64,000 nt of DNA from Saprospiraceae bacterium UBA6168 (GCA_002435785.1 DIUC01000024.1:41508-105507), one strand, 5' to 3'; positions 1-9,959 are shown, counted from the first letter of the stretch. Notes: generated from the sequence alone by a model not told the origin. Numbers and translations: made by a program.

Positions 1-558
1 GCGGAATTGACAAAGATTTACGCTTCCATCGGCTACGACCCCAAGGGCGACACTATGATTGCGAATTACGACCAGAAAACGGACAAGGAAATCGAGGCCA
101 TTTACAAAGGCTGGATTTCTGACAACTACATTCAAGAGAAGAACAAGATGGACGCCGAAGGCGAGGCACTGCTTGCTTCACAATGGGACGGCATAGTTGC
201 TGCCCTCACCGACAAGAAAACGGGCGACACTAAAATCCAAGGCCCGATAGAATGGGTACGCATACACAATTTGGCCGACCACGTCTATTTCAACCACGCC
301 CAGCACGTAACAGTGGGCAAAGTGGCTTGTCAAACCTGCCACGGGAAGGTGGAGGAAATGGATGAGGTGAAGCAGTACAGCCCGCTCTCCATGGGCTGGT
401 GTATCAATTGCCACCGGGAAACAGAAGTCAAATTTGCCGACAACAAATACTACGACAACTACTACGAAATGTACCACAAGCAAATCGAGGGCAAACAGCG
501 TAGCAAAGTTACGGTGGAAGATATTGGAGGTACGGAATGTCAGAAGTGCCACTATTAA
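1..558 (+). CDS. actA: Alternative complex III subunit ActA, multiheme cytochrome c (3' part)
   Basis: The reading frame is open from the first base, so the gene starts upstream of the window and only the last 185 residues are present. Three CxxCH heme c sites are visible: CQTCH (bases 328-342), CINCH (400-414) and CQKCH (538-552), the last ending one residue before the stop. ActA is the multiheme cytochrome subunit of the quinol-oxidising alternative complex III; it faces the periplasm and passes electrons from the iron-sulfur subunit toward the mono-heme subunit and the oxidase. The identification rests on the heme sites and on the perfect act order that follows (B, C, D, E, F). The number of hemes in the missing part cannot be told from here. 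Confidence 0.88.
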   Translation, partial: AELTKIYASIGYDPKGDTMIANYDQKTDKEIEAIYKGWISDNYIQEKNKMDAEGEALLASQWDGIVAALTDKKTGDTKIQGPIEWVRIHNLADHVYFNHAQHVTVGKVACQTCHGKVEEMDEVKQYSPLSMGWCINCHRETEVKFADNKYYDNYYEMYHKQIEGKQRSKVTVEDIGGTECQKCHY

Positions 559-659
559 GGTGGGAAAGGGTTCATGGGTTTATGGTTTTGAGTTCATCTC
601 AATCCTTGAATCCCTGAAAATCTAAAATCCTTTGTTTAAAACAGCATTTCAAATCAAAG

Positions 660-3600
660 ATGAAAAATCAAAGCAAGAATACGGAAGTCTGGATAGGGGT
701 TGAGCATTTGGAGCAAGACCCGATTTTTTTGGAGTCCATCCATCGTGAGTTCAGCAATGCCCCGGCACTGGCGCATGAAGATGCGCTCAATGTGGGTTCT
801 TCAAGGCGTGACTTTTTGAAATACCTGGGGTTTAGCGTAGGTGCTGCCACATTGGCTGCGAGCTGCGATATTCCAGTTAAAAAGGCGCTACCTTATGTTG
901 TCAAGCCAGATACTATTGTCCCCGGCGTGGCCACCTACTACGCATCTTCGTATGTAAACGGTGGCGATTACTGCCCCGTGTTGGTAAAGACCCGTGAAGG
1001 ACGCCCCATAAAAGTAGAGGGCAACACCATGTCCTCCATTACAAAGGGTGGCACCGATGCCCGTGTTCAAGCGAGCGTGCTTAGCCTTTATGACACCAAC
1101 CGCTACCAATCCGCCATGAAAAGCGATGGGGGCAAGTGGTCAAAAATCAGTTGGGACGACCTTGACAAGGAGGTAGGCGCAAAATTGGCCGCCGGTTCCG
1201 TCAAGGTCATCACGCCCACCATCCTCAGCCCCACAGCCAAGAAGGCACTGGGTGAGTTTCTTGCCAAATATCCTGGCTCAACGGTAGTTACTTACGATGC
1301 CGTTTCCAGTTCTGCACAGTTGCAAGCCAACGAAACTTGCTATGGCAAAAAAGCCATTCCAAACTATATGTTCGACAAGGCCAATGTGATTGTCAGCTTT
1401 GGCGCTGACTTCCTCGGCACTTGGATTAGCCCAACGGAATACGCCAGGCAATACGCCGAGACCCGCCGAATCAACGAGGTCAGCAAGGCAAAAATGTCCC
1501 GCCATATTCAAGTGGAAAGTGGCATGACCTTGACGGGTTCCAATGCTGACCACCGGGTGCTGGTGCGTCCTTCGGAAATGGGCGCAGCCATTGCTACACT
1601 TCACAATGCCATTGCCGCCAAGACAGGTGGAGCATCAGTTTCCGCACCCAAAGTCAACGACAAAGCGGCTGCTGCATTGGCAAAAGTAGCAGACCAACTT
1701 GTGGCTAACGTTGGTAAGAGCCTGGTGGTTTGCGGCACCAACAATGTTGGAGAGCAAACTTTGGTGAATGCCATCAACAATATGCTGGACAGTTGGGGCA
1801 ATACCATGACCTTCTCCAATGCCTCCCTGCAACGCCAAGGCATTGATGGCCAGGTTCAAGGCTTAATTCGTGAGATGAACGCAGGTTCAGTGGGCACTGT
1901 CATCGTTTGGGGCGCAAACCCAGCCTTTGACCTCCCAAACAGCGCCGCATTTGCGGAGGCTTTCGCAAAAGTGAAAACGAAAGTATCCTTCAACGTAACA
2001 CCGGACGAAACAACGGCACTCTGTGACTATATCGCACCATCGCACCATTGGCTGGAAAGCTGGGGAGATGCCGAACCAAAAGAAGGCCATTTCAGCTTGA
2101 TGCAACCAACCATTGCTCCAATATTCAATACCCGCCAAGCGGAAGAGACTTTGTTGCGGTGGTCAGGTAGCCAAAATTTCAACCCGAATGCAGAGCAACC
2201 TTACTATGAATATTTGAATGCCAACTGGCAGTCGAGCTTTTTCAGCCGCCAGCGGAACTTTGCCACTTTCCAAGCTTTCTGGGACAGTGTCTTGCATGAT
2301 GGTGTCTTCGAAGCGCCAGCACCTGTTGTAACGGAGTTCGGATGGAATGGCAACGTGAATGACGCAGCCGCCAAAATCACAAAACCAGGCCCGGATGGCC
2401 TTGAAATCACCTTTTTCGAGACCGTCAACTTGGGTGCAGGGCAGTACGCCGACAACCCTTGGTTGCAGGAAATGCCAGACCCGATAACCCGCTGTGTTTG
2501 GGGCAATTACCTTCAGATTCCTATCGAGTTTGACGGCAACCGCCGCTTCGATGGGGTAGGTCCATTCAAAGGTTTGAACAACAAGGAAGCCTACAAAGAG
2601 GCAGACAAAATAAAATTGACAATCGGTGGAACAGAGCAAACTGTCACCTGTGTGCGTCAGTTTGGCCAAAAAATGGACACCATTAGCTTGGCATTGGGCT
2701 ATGGCCGTAAGGTGTCCGGTGCGGCTGGCCGCAATATCGGTGTGAACGTTTATCCTTGGTTGAGCATTGACGCTGATGGCAATACGCAATACTTTGCTGC
2801 TGTGTCCAATGTATCAGGAAAAGTTGGCACTGATGAGTACGCCAGCGTCCAATACCACCATACGATGGGGGTAACGGGTGAGGCGAAGGGACACGAAGGC
2901 AAAGTCAACGTGGACGAAATCGCCTTGATGACCATCGGCAAGGGCTTCCAAGGTTCGTTGACCGAGCGCTCCGTCATCAGCCGTACCAATCTTAGTGAGC
3001 TTGGTGGCTATGTGAAGGAATTGAACAAGAAAAGGGAAGGCTTTGAAGCATTGAACCAGAAAACGCTTTACCCTTACGACCAATTCGTTGCAGAAAAATA
3101 CAGCCAAGGCCACCATTGGGGCTTGCATATTGACCTCAATTCCTGCACGGGCTGCGGTGCTTGCCAAGTTGCTTGCATTGCCGAAAACAACGTACCTGTC
3201 GTTGGTAAACATGAGGTTTATCGCCACCACGAAATGACCTGGTTGCGGATTGACCGCTACTTCTTCGGGGATTACGAAAACCCGAACGTCGTCTATCAGC
3301 CGATGATGTGCCAGCATTGCGACAACGCTCCTTGTGAGAACGTTTGCCCAGTGTCCGCTACCAACCACAGTTCGGAGGGCTTGAACCAAATGGCCTATAA
3401 CCGTTGCATCGGCACCCGCTATTGCGCCAACAACTGCCCGTACAAAGTTCGCCGCTTCAACTGGATGGACTATACGACTGCCGACCTCTTCCCCGTGAAT
3501 GAGCATGGCCCAGAGCCATTCGTTCCTTACGACGGAGAGGTGCCATTTTACGCTGACAACCTCACCCGCATGGTGCTGAACCCTGACGTAACGGTTCGGG

Positions 3601-3890
3601 TACGTGGTGTGATGGAGAAATGCAGCTTCTGTGTGCAGCGTATCCAGGAAGGCAAGTTGACCGCCAAGACGGAAGGCCGTGCCCTGCGGGATGGCGATGT
3701 GAAGTCCGCCTGCCAAACTGCTTGCCCGACCGGTGCCATTGTCTTTGGCGACACCAACGACAAAAATTCGGAAATTGCAAAGCGTTACCAAAATGAGTTG
3801 AACTACATCGTACTGGAGGAGGTGAATACCCGTCCATCGGTGCAGTACACCACGAGGGTGACTAATCGGGACGAGGCTTTGGTGAGCTAA
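660..3890 (+). CDS. actB: Alternative complex III subunit ActB, molybdopterin-oxidoreductase-like iron-sulfur protein
   Basis: A 1076-residue protein with a Tat-type N-terminus (SSRRDFLKYLGFSVG, arginines 49-50) ending at a cysteine (C69) that could be lipidated. The middle resembles the catalytic subunit of the molybdopterin oxidoreductase family; in ActB this part is known to carry no molybdenum cofactor. The C-terminal part is a ferredoxin-like domain with four cysteine groups: CTGCGACQVAC from residue 829, then CQHCDNAPCENVCP, CIGTRYCANNCP and a final CSFC...CQTACP group. This subunit carries the iron-sulfur wire between the quinol site in ActC/ActF and the cytochrome hemes. It lies 101 nt after actA and 68 nt before actC. 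The fused Mo-like plus FeS layout is the usual one for Bacteroidota. Confidence 0.93.
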   Translation: MKNQSKNTEVWIGVEHLEQDPIFLESIHREFSNAPALAHEDALNVGSSRRDFLKYLGFSVGAATLAASCDIPVKKALPYVVKPDTIVPGVATYYASSYVNGGDYCPVLVKTREGRPIKVEGNTMSSITKGGTDARVQASVLSLYDTNRYQSAMKSDGGKWSKISWDDLDKEVGAKLAAGSVKVITPTILSPTAKKALGEFLAKYPGSTVVTYDAVSSSAQLQANETCYGKKAIPNYMFDKANVIVSFGADFLGTWISPTEYARQYAETRRINEVSKAKMSRHIQVESGMTLTGSNADHRVLVRPSEMGAAIATLHNAIAAKTGGASVSAPKVNDKAAAALAKVADQLVANVGKSLVVCGTNNVGEQTLVNAINNMLDSWGNTMTFSNASLQRQGIDGQVQGLIREMNAGSVGTVIVWGANPAFDLPNSAAFAEAFAKVKTKVSFNVTPDETTALCDYIAPSHHWLESWGDAEPKEGHFSLMQPTIAPIFNTRQAEETLLRWSGSQNFNPNAEQPYYEYLNANWQSSFFSRQRNFATFQAFWDSVLHDGVFEAPAPVVTEFGWNGNVNDAAAKITKPGPDGLEITFFETVNLGAGQYADNPWLQEMPDPITRCVWGNYLQIPIEFDGNRRFDGVGPFKGLNNKEAYKEADKIKLTIGGTEQTVTCVRQFGQKMDTISLALGYGRKVSGAAGRNIGVNVYPWLSIDADGNTQYFAAVSNVSGKVGTDEYASVQYHHTMGVTGEAKGHEGKVNVDEIALMTIGKGFQGSLTERSVISRTNLSELGGYVKELNKKREGFEALNQKTLYPYDQFVAEKYSQGHHWGLHIDLNSCTGCGACQVACIAENNVPVVGKHEVYRHHEMTWLRIDRYFFGDYENPNVVYQPMMCQHCDNAPCENVCPVSATNHSSEGLNQMAYNRCIGTRYCANNCPYKVRRFNWMDYTTADLFPVNEHGPEPFVPYDGEVPFYADNLTRMVLNPDVTVRVRGVMEKCSFCVQRIQEGKLTAKTEGRALRDGDVKSACQTACPTGAIVFGDTNDKNSEIAKRYQNELNYIVLEEVNTRPSVQYTTRVTNRDEALVS

Positions 3891-3958
3891 AAAGAAAGAA
3901 TCATTTTTAAAAATAGCTGATTGAGCTTCCCGGAAGGGGTTCAAGAAATTGAAAAAAT

Positions 3959-5407
3959 ATGAGCGCAGCAGTATCAAGTATTCGTGAGCCGTTAATCATT
4001 GGTAACAAAAATTACCACCAAATAACGGAAGACCTCATCGGGCCAACCGAGAAGGCCCCCAATAGGATGTGGATTATTGCCTTTACCTTGTCAGTGATGA
4101 CCTTTGGTTACGGGATTTTCTCGCTTTGTTGGACCTTCTATTTTGGGATTGGTGCATGGAACGCCAACAGGACCATTGGTTGGGCCTACGACATCACCAA
4201 CTTCGTTTGGTGGATTGGTATTGGCCACGCTGGTACGCTGATTTCGGCTATCCTCCTTTTGTTCCGCCAACGTTGGCGGACAGGAGTGAACCGTGCGGCA
4301 GAGGCCATGACCATCTTTGCGGTGATGTGCGCCGGTTTGTTCCCGGCCACGCACACAGGTCGTCCGTGGTTCGACTTTTTCATGTTCCCTTACCCCAATA
4401 CACGGGGGCCGCTTTGGGTAAACTTCAACTCTCCGCTGCTCTGGGACTTGTTCGCCATCTCCACTTATTTCACCGTATCCCTGCTGTTTTGGTACACGGG
4501 CCTCGTGCCTGACCTCGCCACCGTGCGTGACCGGGCAAAGGGCGTCCGCAAAAAACTATATGCTTTTGTATCCATGGGCTGGACGGGCAAAGCCAAGCAT
4601 TGGCAGCGCCACGAATACCTCTCCTTGATTTTGGCAGGTATTTCCACTCCGCTGGTATTATCAGTACACACAATAGTGAGCTTTGACTTTGCCACTTCGG
4701 TGATTCCAGGTTGGCATACCACCATCTTCCCTCCCTATTTCGTTGCAGGGGCCATTTTTTCTGGCTTCGCAATGGTGCAGACTTTGATGATTATTACCCG
4801 GAAGTGCTTTGGTCTGGAGGGCTACATCACCACCAACCACATAGAAAGCATGAACAAGGTGATTTTGGTGACGGGCACAATGGTAGGCTCGGCCTATTTG
4901 ATTGAGTTGTTTGTGGCATGGTACTCTGGCTATATCTATGAGCAGTTTGCTTTCTATAACAGGGTACTCGGCCCATACTATTGGTCATATATAGGCATGA
5001 TGGGCTGCAACCTCTTGGCTCCGCAGGTTTTCTGGTCAAAGAAAATCCGCAGGAACATTTGGTGGACTTTCTTCATCTCCATCTTTGTGAATATTGGGAT
5101 GTGGTTTGAGCGGTTTGTGATTATTGCAACCACGCTCGCCCGTGACTTCTTACCATCAAGCTGGAGCTACTACTGGCCAAGCTGGGTCGAAATTGGTATC
5201 TATGTGGGCACATTTGGTTTGTTCTTCACCCTTTACTTGGTGTTCGCAAGGGTGGCCCCAGTGGTAGCGGTAGCGGAAGTCAAGGCCATTTTGAAGCAAT
5301 ATGGAGACCAATACATTGGCCCAGATGCACAGCCACACCATGACCACCACCATGCGCACGAAGAAACAATCGTGGAGGACGAAGACCTTGCTGGTCAGAA
5401 GCATTAA
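3959..5407 (+). CDS. actC: Alternative complex III subunit ActC, NrfD/polysulfide-reductase family membrane subunit
   Basis: A 482-residue, very hydrophobic protein with roughly ten membrane segments, of the NrfD/PsrC family. In alternative complex III this subunit sits in the cytoplasmic membrane and is thought to hold the menaquinol-oxidation site next to ActB. The segment with NHIESMNKVILVTG and the tryptophan-rich helices are typical of ActC. The tail is unusually histidine-rich (HHDHHHAH, near residues 458-466) and acidic, and lies after the last membrane helix; a metal-binding role is possible but not shown. The start ATG at 3959 gives the soluble N-terminal segment seen before helix 1 in this family. 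Position between actB and actD supports the call. Confidence 0.93.
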   Translation: MSAAVSSIREPLIIGNKNYHQITEDLIGPTEKAPNRMWIIAFTLSVMTFGYGIFSLCWTFYFGIGAWNANRTIGWAYDITNFVWWIGIGHAGTLISAILLLFRQRWRTGVNRAAEAMTIFAVMCAGLFPATHTGRPWFDFFMFPYPNTRGPLWVNFNSPLLWDLFAISTYFTVSLLFWYTGLVPDLATVRDRAKGVRKKLYAFVSMGWTGKAKHWQRHEYLSLILAGISTPLVLSVHTIVSFDFATSVIPGWHTTIFPPYFVAGAIFSGFAMVQTLMIITRKCFGLEGYITTNHIESMNKVILVTGTMVGSAYLIELFVAWYSGYIYEQFAFYNRVLGPYYWSYIGMMGCNLLAPQVFWSKKIRRNIWWTFFISIFVNIGMWFERFVIIATTLARDFLPSSWSYYWPSWVEIGIYVGTFGLFFTLYLVFARVAPVVAVAEVKAILKQYGDQYIGPDAQPHHDHHHAHEETIVEDEDLAGQKH

Positions 5408-5446
5408 TCAATTGAATAACAGACTTTTATCAAAATAAGGAATTTC

Positions 5447-5995
5447 ATGAAAGGTCAACATAAAGAAGTGCTGTTTGGGCTGTACAATGACGAGGTCGTG
5501 CTGATGAACGCCATCAGCAAGGCAAAAAAGCAGCACCTTGATATCATGGATGTTTACTCACCGTTCCCAATCCACGGATTGGACTCCGTGCTTGACTTGG
5601 AAGAGTCAAGGCTTCACGTTGTGGGTTTCATCTTTGGCACCATAGGTATGCTCACTGCATTGATTGGCATGTCTTGGATTTTCGGTGGCAGCTTGATGTT
5701 CGAGGGTGACTGGCCTACCATCTTTGGCGGAAAGCCGTACTGGTCACTTCCAGCATTCATTCCGATTGTTTTTGAAATGACCGTACTTTTCACTGCCATT
5801 GGTATGACGGTAGTCTTCTACATCATCTGTGGTCTGGGATTTGGTGTTGACAACCCGGTTTTGGACGACAGGATCACAGACGACAAGTTTTGTCTGGCAT
5901 TTCAGACCAATGAAATGGATGCTGGGTCGGTAGATAACTTGAAGGGCTTTTTTCAGGCAACAGGGGCGGAAGAGGTTCACGCCAAAACGATTTGA
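5447..5995 (+). CDS. actD: Alternative complex III subunit ActD (DUF3341)
   Basis: A 182-residue protein matching the DUF3341/ActD type: an N-terminal soluble part (LFGLYNDEVVLMNAISKAKK, ending in the conserved stretch YSPFPIHGLD) followed by two membrane helices (about residues 60-85 and 105-130) and a short soluble tail. ActD is a small peripheral-to-membrane subunit of alternative complex III without cofactors. It starts 39 nt after actC and is followed 92 nt later by actE. The conserved SPFPxHG element and gene order make the assignment firm even though no enzymatic motif is expected. Confidence 0.92.
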   Translation: MKGQHKEVLFGLYNDEVVLMNAISKAKKQHLDIMDVYSPFPIHGLDSVLDLEESRLHVVGFIFGTIGMLTALIGMSWIFGGSLMFEGDWPTIFGGKPYWSLPAFIPIVFEMTVLFTAIGMTVVFYIICGLGFGVDNPVLDDRITDDKFCLAFQTNEMDAGSVDNLKGFFQATGAEEVHAKTI

Positions 5996-6087
5996 TAATT
6001 TGTTAAACAGAAATTGGTCGAACAATCTTGCAACCGCCTTCTGTGCAAGTTGTTTTGCCTTAGCATATTCAAGATTCATTTTTGAAG

Positions 6088-6981
6088 ATGAAATTTAATC
6101 AAAATCTCCTAATGGCTTTAGCAATGAGCGCTGTCGTTTTCGGCACTTACTCTTGCCAACAAGCTGGAAAAAACTCGACGGGAAGTGAGTTCATCCCTGA
6201 TATGGCACACGCCACCGCCTACGAGGCCAACGTGTTGACCAAGTATAATCTGAATACTTGGGATGAGCAAAGCGTAAAAACAAGGCGTGAGCTGTCGCAG
6301 CCCCGTCAGCCCGTCAATGGTGCTATTCCTCGTGGGTTTGCTGGGTCGGCCTCTTATAATGGTGTCTTTGCTTCCGCTGAAGATGCAGTGGTGAGCACGA
6401 TGAACCGCAGCAAAAGCAGTGGCGGAATTTCCTACACTGCCAACGGGCACGTGCCTTATGCCTATCCAGACACAGAGGAAGGCCGCAACTTGGCCAAACA
6501 GCAAATCCGTTACAATCCTTTCCCGATTACCGCAGCGGGCCTTGAGAAAGGAAAGGAATTGTACAATATTTTTTGTGCCACCTGCCACGGTGAAAAAGCA
6601 GATGGAAACGGATACCTTGTTCGGGACGATGGTGGCAAGTATCCGGCACAGCCCGCCAATTTGGTGGACAGCCAATTTGTTTTCTCATCCAATGGCCGTT
6701 TTTATCATGTCCTCGTTCATGGATTGAATGCGATGGGTAGTTATGGTGACAAGCTTTCCTTTGAAGAGCGGTGGCAGGTGATTCATTATATTCGTTCCCT
6801 GCAAGCTGTCACAAGAAAGGCCAAATATTCCGACACTGAAAATACGCTTGGTGCAGAATATGGTTTTCCGGCTTCAAAAGTCCCCAAACTAGCGCCTTCC
6901 CCGGAATTAGCTCCACCTTCAACGCAATCAGAGGGTGTAGGCCAATCCGATGGCGAAACGGGACGCACGGGACAGCATTGA
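6088..6981 (+). CDS. actE: Alternative complex III subunit ActE, mono-heme cytochrome c lipoprotein
   Basis: I choose the ATG at 6088; a TTG two codons upstream is less likely. The 297-residue product begins with a signal peptide whose hydrophobic core ends at C23 (GTYSC), so it is probably a lipoprotein. One heme c site is present, CATCH at residues 163-167, followed by the GxxADGNG stretch common in class I cytochromes c. ActE is the mono-heme subunit of alternative complex III that hands electrons to the oxidase. The C-terminal 45 residues are proline- and serine-rich and look disordered. Context: 65 nt upstream of actF. Confidence 0.9.
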   Translation: MKFNQNLLMALAMSAVVFGTYSCQQAGKNSTGSEFIPDMAHATAYEANVLTKYNLNTWDEQSVKTRRELSQPRQPVNGAIPRGFAGSASYNGVFASAEDAVVSTMNRSKSSGGISYTANGHVPYAYPDTEEGRNLAKQQIRYNPFPITAAGLEKGKELYNIFCATCHGEKADGNGYLVRDDGGKYPAQPANLVDSQFVFSSNGRFYHVLVHGLNAMGSYGDKLSFEERWQVIHYIRSLQAVTRKAKYSDTENTLGAEYGFPASKVPKLAPSPELAPPSTQSEGVGQSDGETGRTGQH

Positions 6982-7045
6982 AGTAAACAACATTCGCAAC
7001 ATTAAAAACAATCCGGCTTAGGCTGGTCAATAAAATACCTGCACG

Positions 7046-8353
7046 ATGAAGCAGTTCACGTTTGAAGCAAAACAAAAGAGCTTTTTGATAGCAACGATGG
7101 GGCTTGGTCTTTTATGCCTTATTTTGAGCTATTTCATGGAACCGGAACAAATTTCAGCAGCTGGGATTCATGCCCGCTTCTGGTCTAACTTCCTCCACAA
7201 TGCCGTATTCTTCACAGGCATGGCATTTATGATAACCTTTGTTATTGCTGCATTTACCGTAGCTTATGCTGGTTGGTATGTTGCATTCAAGCGGATTTGG
7301 GAGGCATTCTCCCTGTTTATGATTCCAGGATTGATAATGATGGTCATTATTGGTGTGGCGGTGTATGCGCACCTCAACCATTTGTACCATTGGTCGGACA
7401 CCGAGGCGGTTGCTGCCGATAAAGTTCTGTCTGGCAAAGCCTCATTTCTGAACAAAAATTGGTACCTCTTTGGGACCATCATCATTATGGGTAGCTGGAT
7501 ATACTTTGCCCGGAAATTTCGTCAGCTTTCCTTGGAAGAGGACGCAAGGGGCAATGAGGTCAGCAATTTCGGGATACACCGGAACCTTCGGAAATATGCG
7601 GCTGTGTTCCTTCCAATAGCAGCTTTCACGGGTCCAGCACTTGTTTGGCAGTGGGTGATGTCTTTGGATGCGCACTGGTACAGCACCTTGTTCGCATGGT
7701 ACTCGATGTCAAGCTGGTGGCTCGCCGCATGTGCCCTCACCATTTTGTTAATCGTTTATTTGAAATCAAAAGGATACCTCGAACAGGTGACAAAAGAGCA
7801 CCTTCACGACCTCGGCAAGTTCATGTTTGCGTTCAGCATTTTCTGGACCTACTGTTGGTTCTCGCAGTATATGTTGATTTGGTACGCAAACAATGGCGAG
7901 GAGACCGTATATTACTACCAACGCAAGCAAGACTTTCCGGTGCTGTTCTTCGGCAACTTGGTCATCAACTTTTTGCTACCATTCTTGATTTTAATGCGTA
8001 ACACGACCAAGCGCCGTTATGGTACTTTGTCCTTCGCAGCCGCATTGGTTTTCTTTGGACACTGGTTTGATTACTTCTACATGATAAAGCCAGGAGTGCT
8101 CCACACAGCACACGAGGTAATGTCACATGGGAAAGAGGGTGGACATGGTGAAGCGGGTCACGGTGTTGAACATGCTTCCTCTTTTGTTGCAGGTTTCACG
8201 ATTCCAGGGCTGCTCGAATTGGGGATATTCCTCGGGTTCACGGCTTTCTTTATCTATTTCGTATTTAATCAACTTGCTAAGGCAGCCTTGCTTCCCAAAA
8301 ATGACCCTTATTTGGAGGAAAGTTTGCATCACGAGGTTCAGGCATACGAATAG
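7046..8353 (+). CDS. actF: Alternative complex III subunit ActF, membrane subunit
   Basis: A 435-residue polytopic membrane protein with about ten helices, paralogous to ActC in the complex (quinol:cytochrome c oxidoreductase membrane subunit). The sequence has the charged, aromatic loop segments typical of ActF (WYSTLFAWYSMSSWWLAAC; WTYCWFSQYMLIWYAN; HWFDYFYMIKPG). ActF is not thought to bind quinol in solved complexes but may take part in proton translocation. A histidine- and glycine-rich loop (about residues 358-373, HGKEGGHGEAGHGVEH) separates the last two helices. The gene lies between actE and the oxidase subunit II gene, which fits a single act-cox transcription unit. Confidence 0.9.
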   Translation: MKQFTFEAKQKSFLIATMGLGLLCLILSYFMEPEQISAAGIHARFWSNFLHNAVFFTGMAFMITFVIAAFTVAYAGWYVAFKRIWEAFSLFMIPGLIMMVIIGVAVYAHLNHLYHWSDTEAVAADKVLSGKASFLNKNWYLFGTIIIMGSWIYFARKFRQLSLEEDARGNEVSNFGIHRNLRKYAAVFLPIAAFTGPALVWQWVMSLDAHWYSTLFAWYSMSSWWLAACALTILLIVYLKSKGYLEQVTKEHLHDLGKFMFAFSIFWTYCWFSQYMLIWYANNGEETVYYYQRKQDFPVLFFGNLVINFLLPFLILMRNTTKRRYGTLSFAAALVFFGHWFDYFYMIKPGVLHTAHEVMSHGKEGGHGEAGHGVEHASSFVAGFTIPGLLELGIFLGFTAFFIYFVFNQLAKAALLPKNDPYLEESLHHEVQAYE

Positions 8354-8422
8354 TAGCTGTTGCCATAAATGGGTGCTTTTGGCGCTGAATCCTTTTTTTG
8401 AAAATTATTAATTCGTTCATAA

Positions 8423-9925
8423 ATGAGTACTGGATTAATTATCTTAGGTTGTTTGATTCTCATTGTCATTGTAGTCATACAAATTGGCAAGGTCACTGAT
8501 TTGGCTGCCAAAATCAGGGGCGAAGAGGCCGTACAATATGAAACCAACAAGCGCACAGCCAACTATATGTTGTTGTTCCTGGTAGGGTTCCTTGGATTGA
8601 CCATTTGGTCGGCCTGGCACTACAAAAACTGGATGCTTGGATATGGCCCACATGAGGCAGCCTCAGCACACGGCCCGTCCTTGGACAGCGCCTTCAATAT
8701 CACGTTGGTATTCACTGGTATTGTGTTTGTGCTCACCCATATTGCCCTGTTTTGGTTTTCTTACAAGTATGCGGGCAAAAAAGGCGTCATATCTACCTTC
8801 ATGCCTCACGACAACAAGTTGGAGGTAATATGGACTGCTGTGCCAGCGGTAGTAATGTGCTTCTTGGTGATTCGTGGCTTGGTGGCATGGAACGAAGTAA
8901 TGGCAGATGTTTCAAGCGATGATGAGCATATTGAAATCGAGGCATCAGGCCAACAATTCCTATGGCACCTGAGGTATCCTGGCCCCGATGGGAAATTGGG
9001 AACAAGAAACTTCAGGCTTATTAAACAAGGGGAAAATCCGCTTGGGCAGGATTGGATGGACGACAAAAACCTGGATGACCTAATGCCCTCCGAAATCGTT
9101 CTTCCGGTTGGCAAAAAAGTTCGGGTTCGGATTACTGCGATTGATGTGCTGCACAGTTTTGACCTACCACATTTTAGGGTGAAAATGGATGCCGTGCCTG
9201 GTATGCCTACCTACTTCGTTTTCACACCTACTAAAACCACTGAGGAGTACCGGCAGTCTTTGAAAAATTATCCTGAATACCAGCAACCTTCCGACCCCAA
9301 AGACCCCACCAGTCCGCCACTTTGGAAGACTTTTGAGTATGAATTGGCTTGTACGGAGCTTTGCGGAAAAGGACACTTTTCCATGCGGAGATTGGTGAGG
9401 ATTGTATCAGATGAAGAATACGAAAAATGGTTGAAAGACCAGCAATCCTATTATCTGTCCAACGTCCGGGGCAAGGATTTTGACCCAAGGAATGACGAAG
9501 TTTTAGGAATGGAGGTTCAACAACGTAAACAAGATTTCAATACGGCTGTTGAAAAGGCGCTATCAGCTACTACTGCTGAAGAGAAAATTATCAGGTTGGA
9601 TTATATTTACTATAAAGCGGGTGCTGCTGAGTTGGACAACCGCTCGAAATACGAATTGGACAACCTGATTGCGGTTTTGAACAAGTTCCCAAAAATGACC
9701 ATTGAAATTACAGGTCATACGGACAGCGATGGCGATGATGCCGTGAACTTGGCACTCTCCCAACAAAGGGCCCGGGCAGTTCACGATTACTTACTTTCCA
9801 ATCAAATAGCCTCTCCGAGGCTTCGGTCAAGGGGTTTTGGTGAAACAAAACCGCTGGATTCCAACGAAACTGAGGAAGGAAAAGCTAAGAATCGCAGGAC
9901 TGAGTTCCAAATATTGACCCAATAA
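8423..9925 (+). CDS. coxB: Cytochrome c oxidase subunit II with C-terminal OmpA-like domain
   Basis: A 500-residue protein. Four membrane segments are predicted by eye (about residues 4-22, 48-66, 92-112, 130-150), more than the usual two. The CuA domain follows with a full ligand set: H244, C310, E312, C314, H318 and M321 (CTELCGKGHFSM). Subunit II accepts electrons from the cytochrome donor and passes them to heme a. After about residue 385 the protein continues into an OmpA/MotB-type domain (389-500) with GHTDSDGDD, LSQQRARAV, RGFGETKP and AKNRRTEF, including the aspartate and arginine that bind diaminopimelate in this family. Both domains would be periplasmic, so anchoring of the oxidase to peptidoglycan is plausible. 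Everything is in one uninterrupted frame; subunit I follows 34 nt later. Confidence 0.93.
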   Translation: MSTGLIILGCLILIVIVVIQIGKVTDLAAKIRGEEAVQYETNKRTANYMLLFLVGFLGLTIWSAWHYKNWMLGYGPHEAASAHGPSLDSAFNITLVFTGIVFVLTHIALFWFSYKYAGKKGVISTFMPHDNKLEVIWTAVPAVVMCFLVIRGLVAWNEVMADVSSDDEHIEIEASGQQFLWHLRYPGPDGKLGTRNFRLIKQGENPLGQDWMDDKNLDDLMPSEIVLPVGKKVRVRITAIDVLHSFDLPHFRVKMDAVPGMPTYFVFTPTKTTEEYRQSLKNYPEYQQPSDPKDPTSPPLWKTFEYELACTELCGKGHFSMRRLVRIVSDEEYEKWLKDQQSYYLSNVRGKDFDPRNDEVLGMEVQQRKQDFNTAVEKALSATTAEEKIIRLDYIYYKAGAAELDNRSKYELDNLIAVLNKFPKMTIEITGHTDSDGDDAVNLALSQQRARAVHDYLLSNQIASPRLRSRGFGETKPLDSNETEEGKAKNRRTEFQILTQ

Positions 9926-9959
9926 GAACTAAGTTAAGACTAAGAAAAAAAATCTAAAT

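Noticed and set aside
2814..3977. Long antisense frame opposite actB
   Set aside because: It is a shadow of a high-GC conserved gene; the product matches nothing and actB is unambiguous.
6082..6087. TTG start for actE
   Set aside because: The ATG two codons downstream gives a standard lipoprotein signal; nothing supports the TTG.
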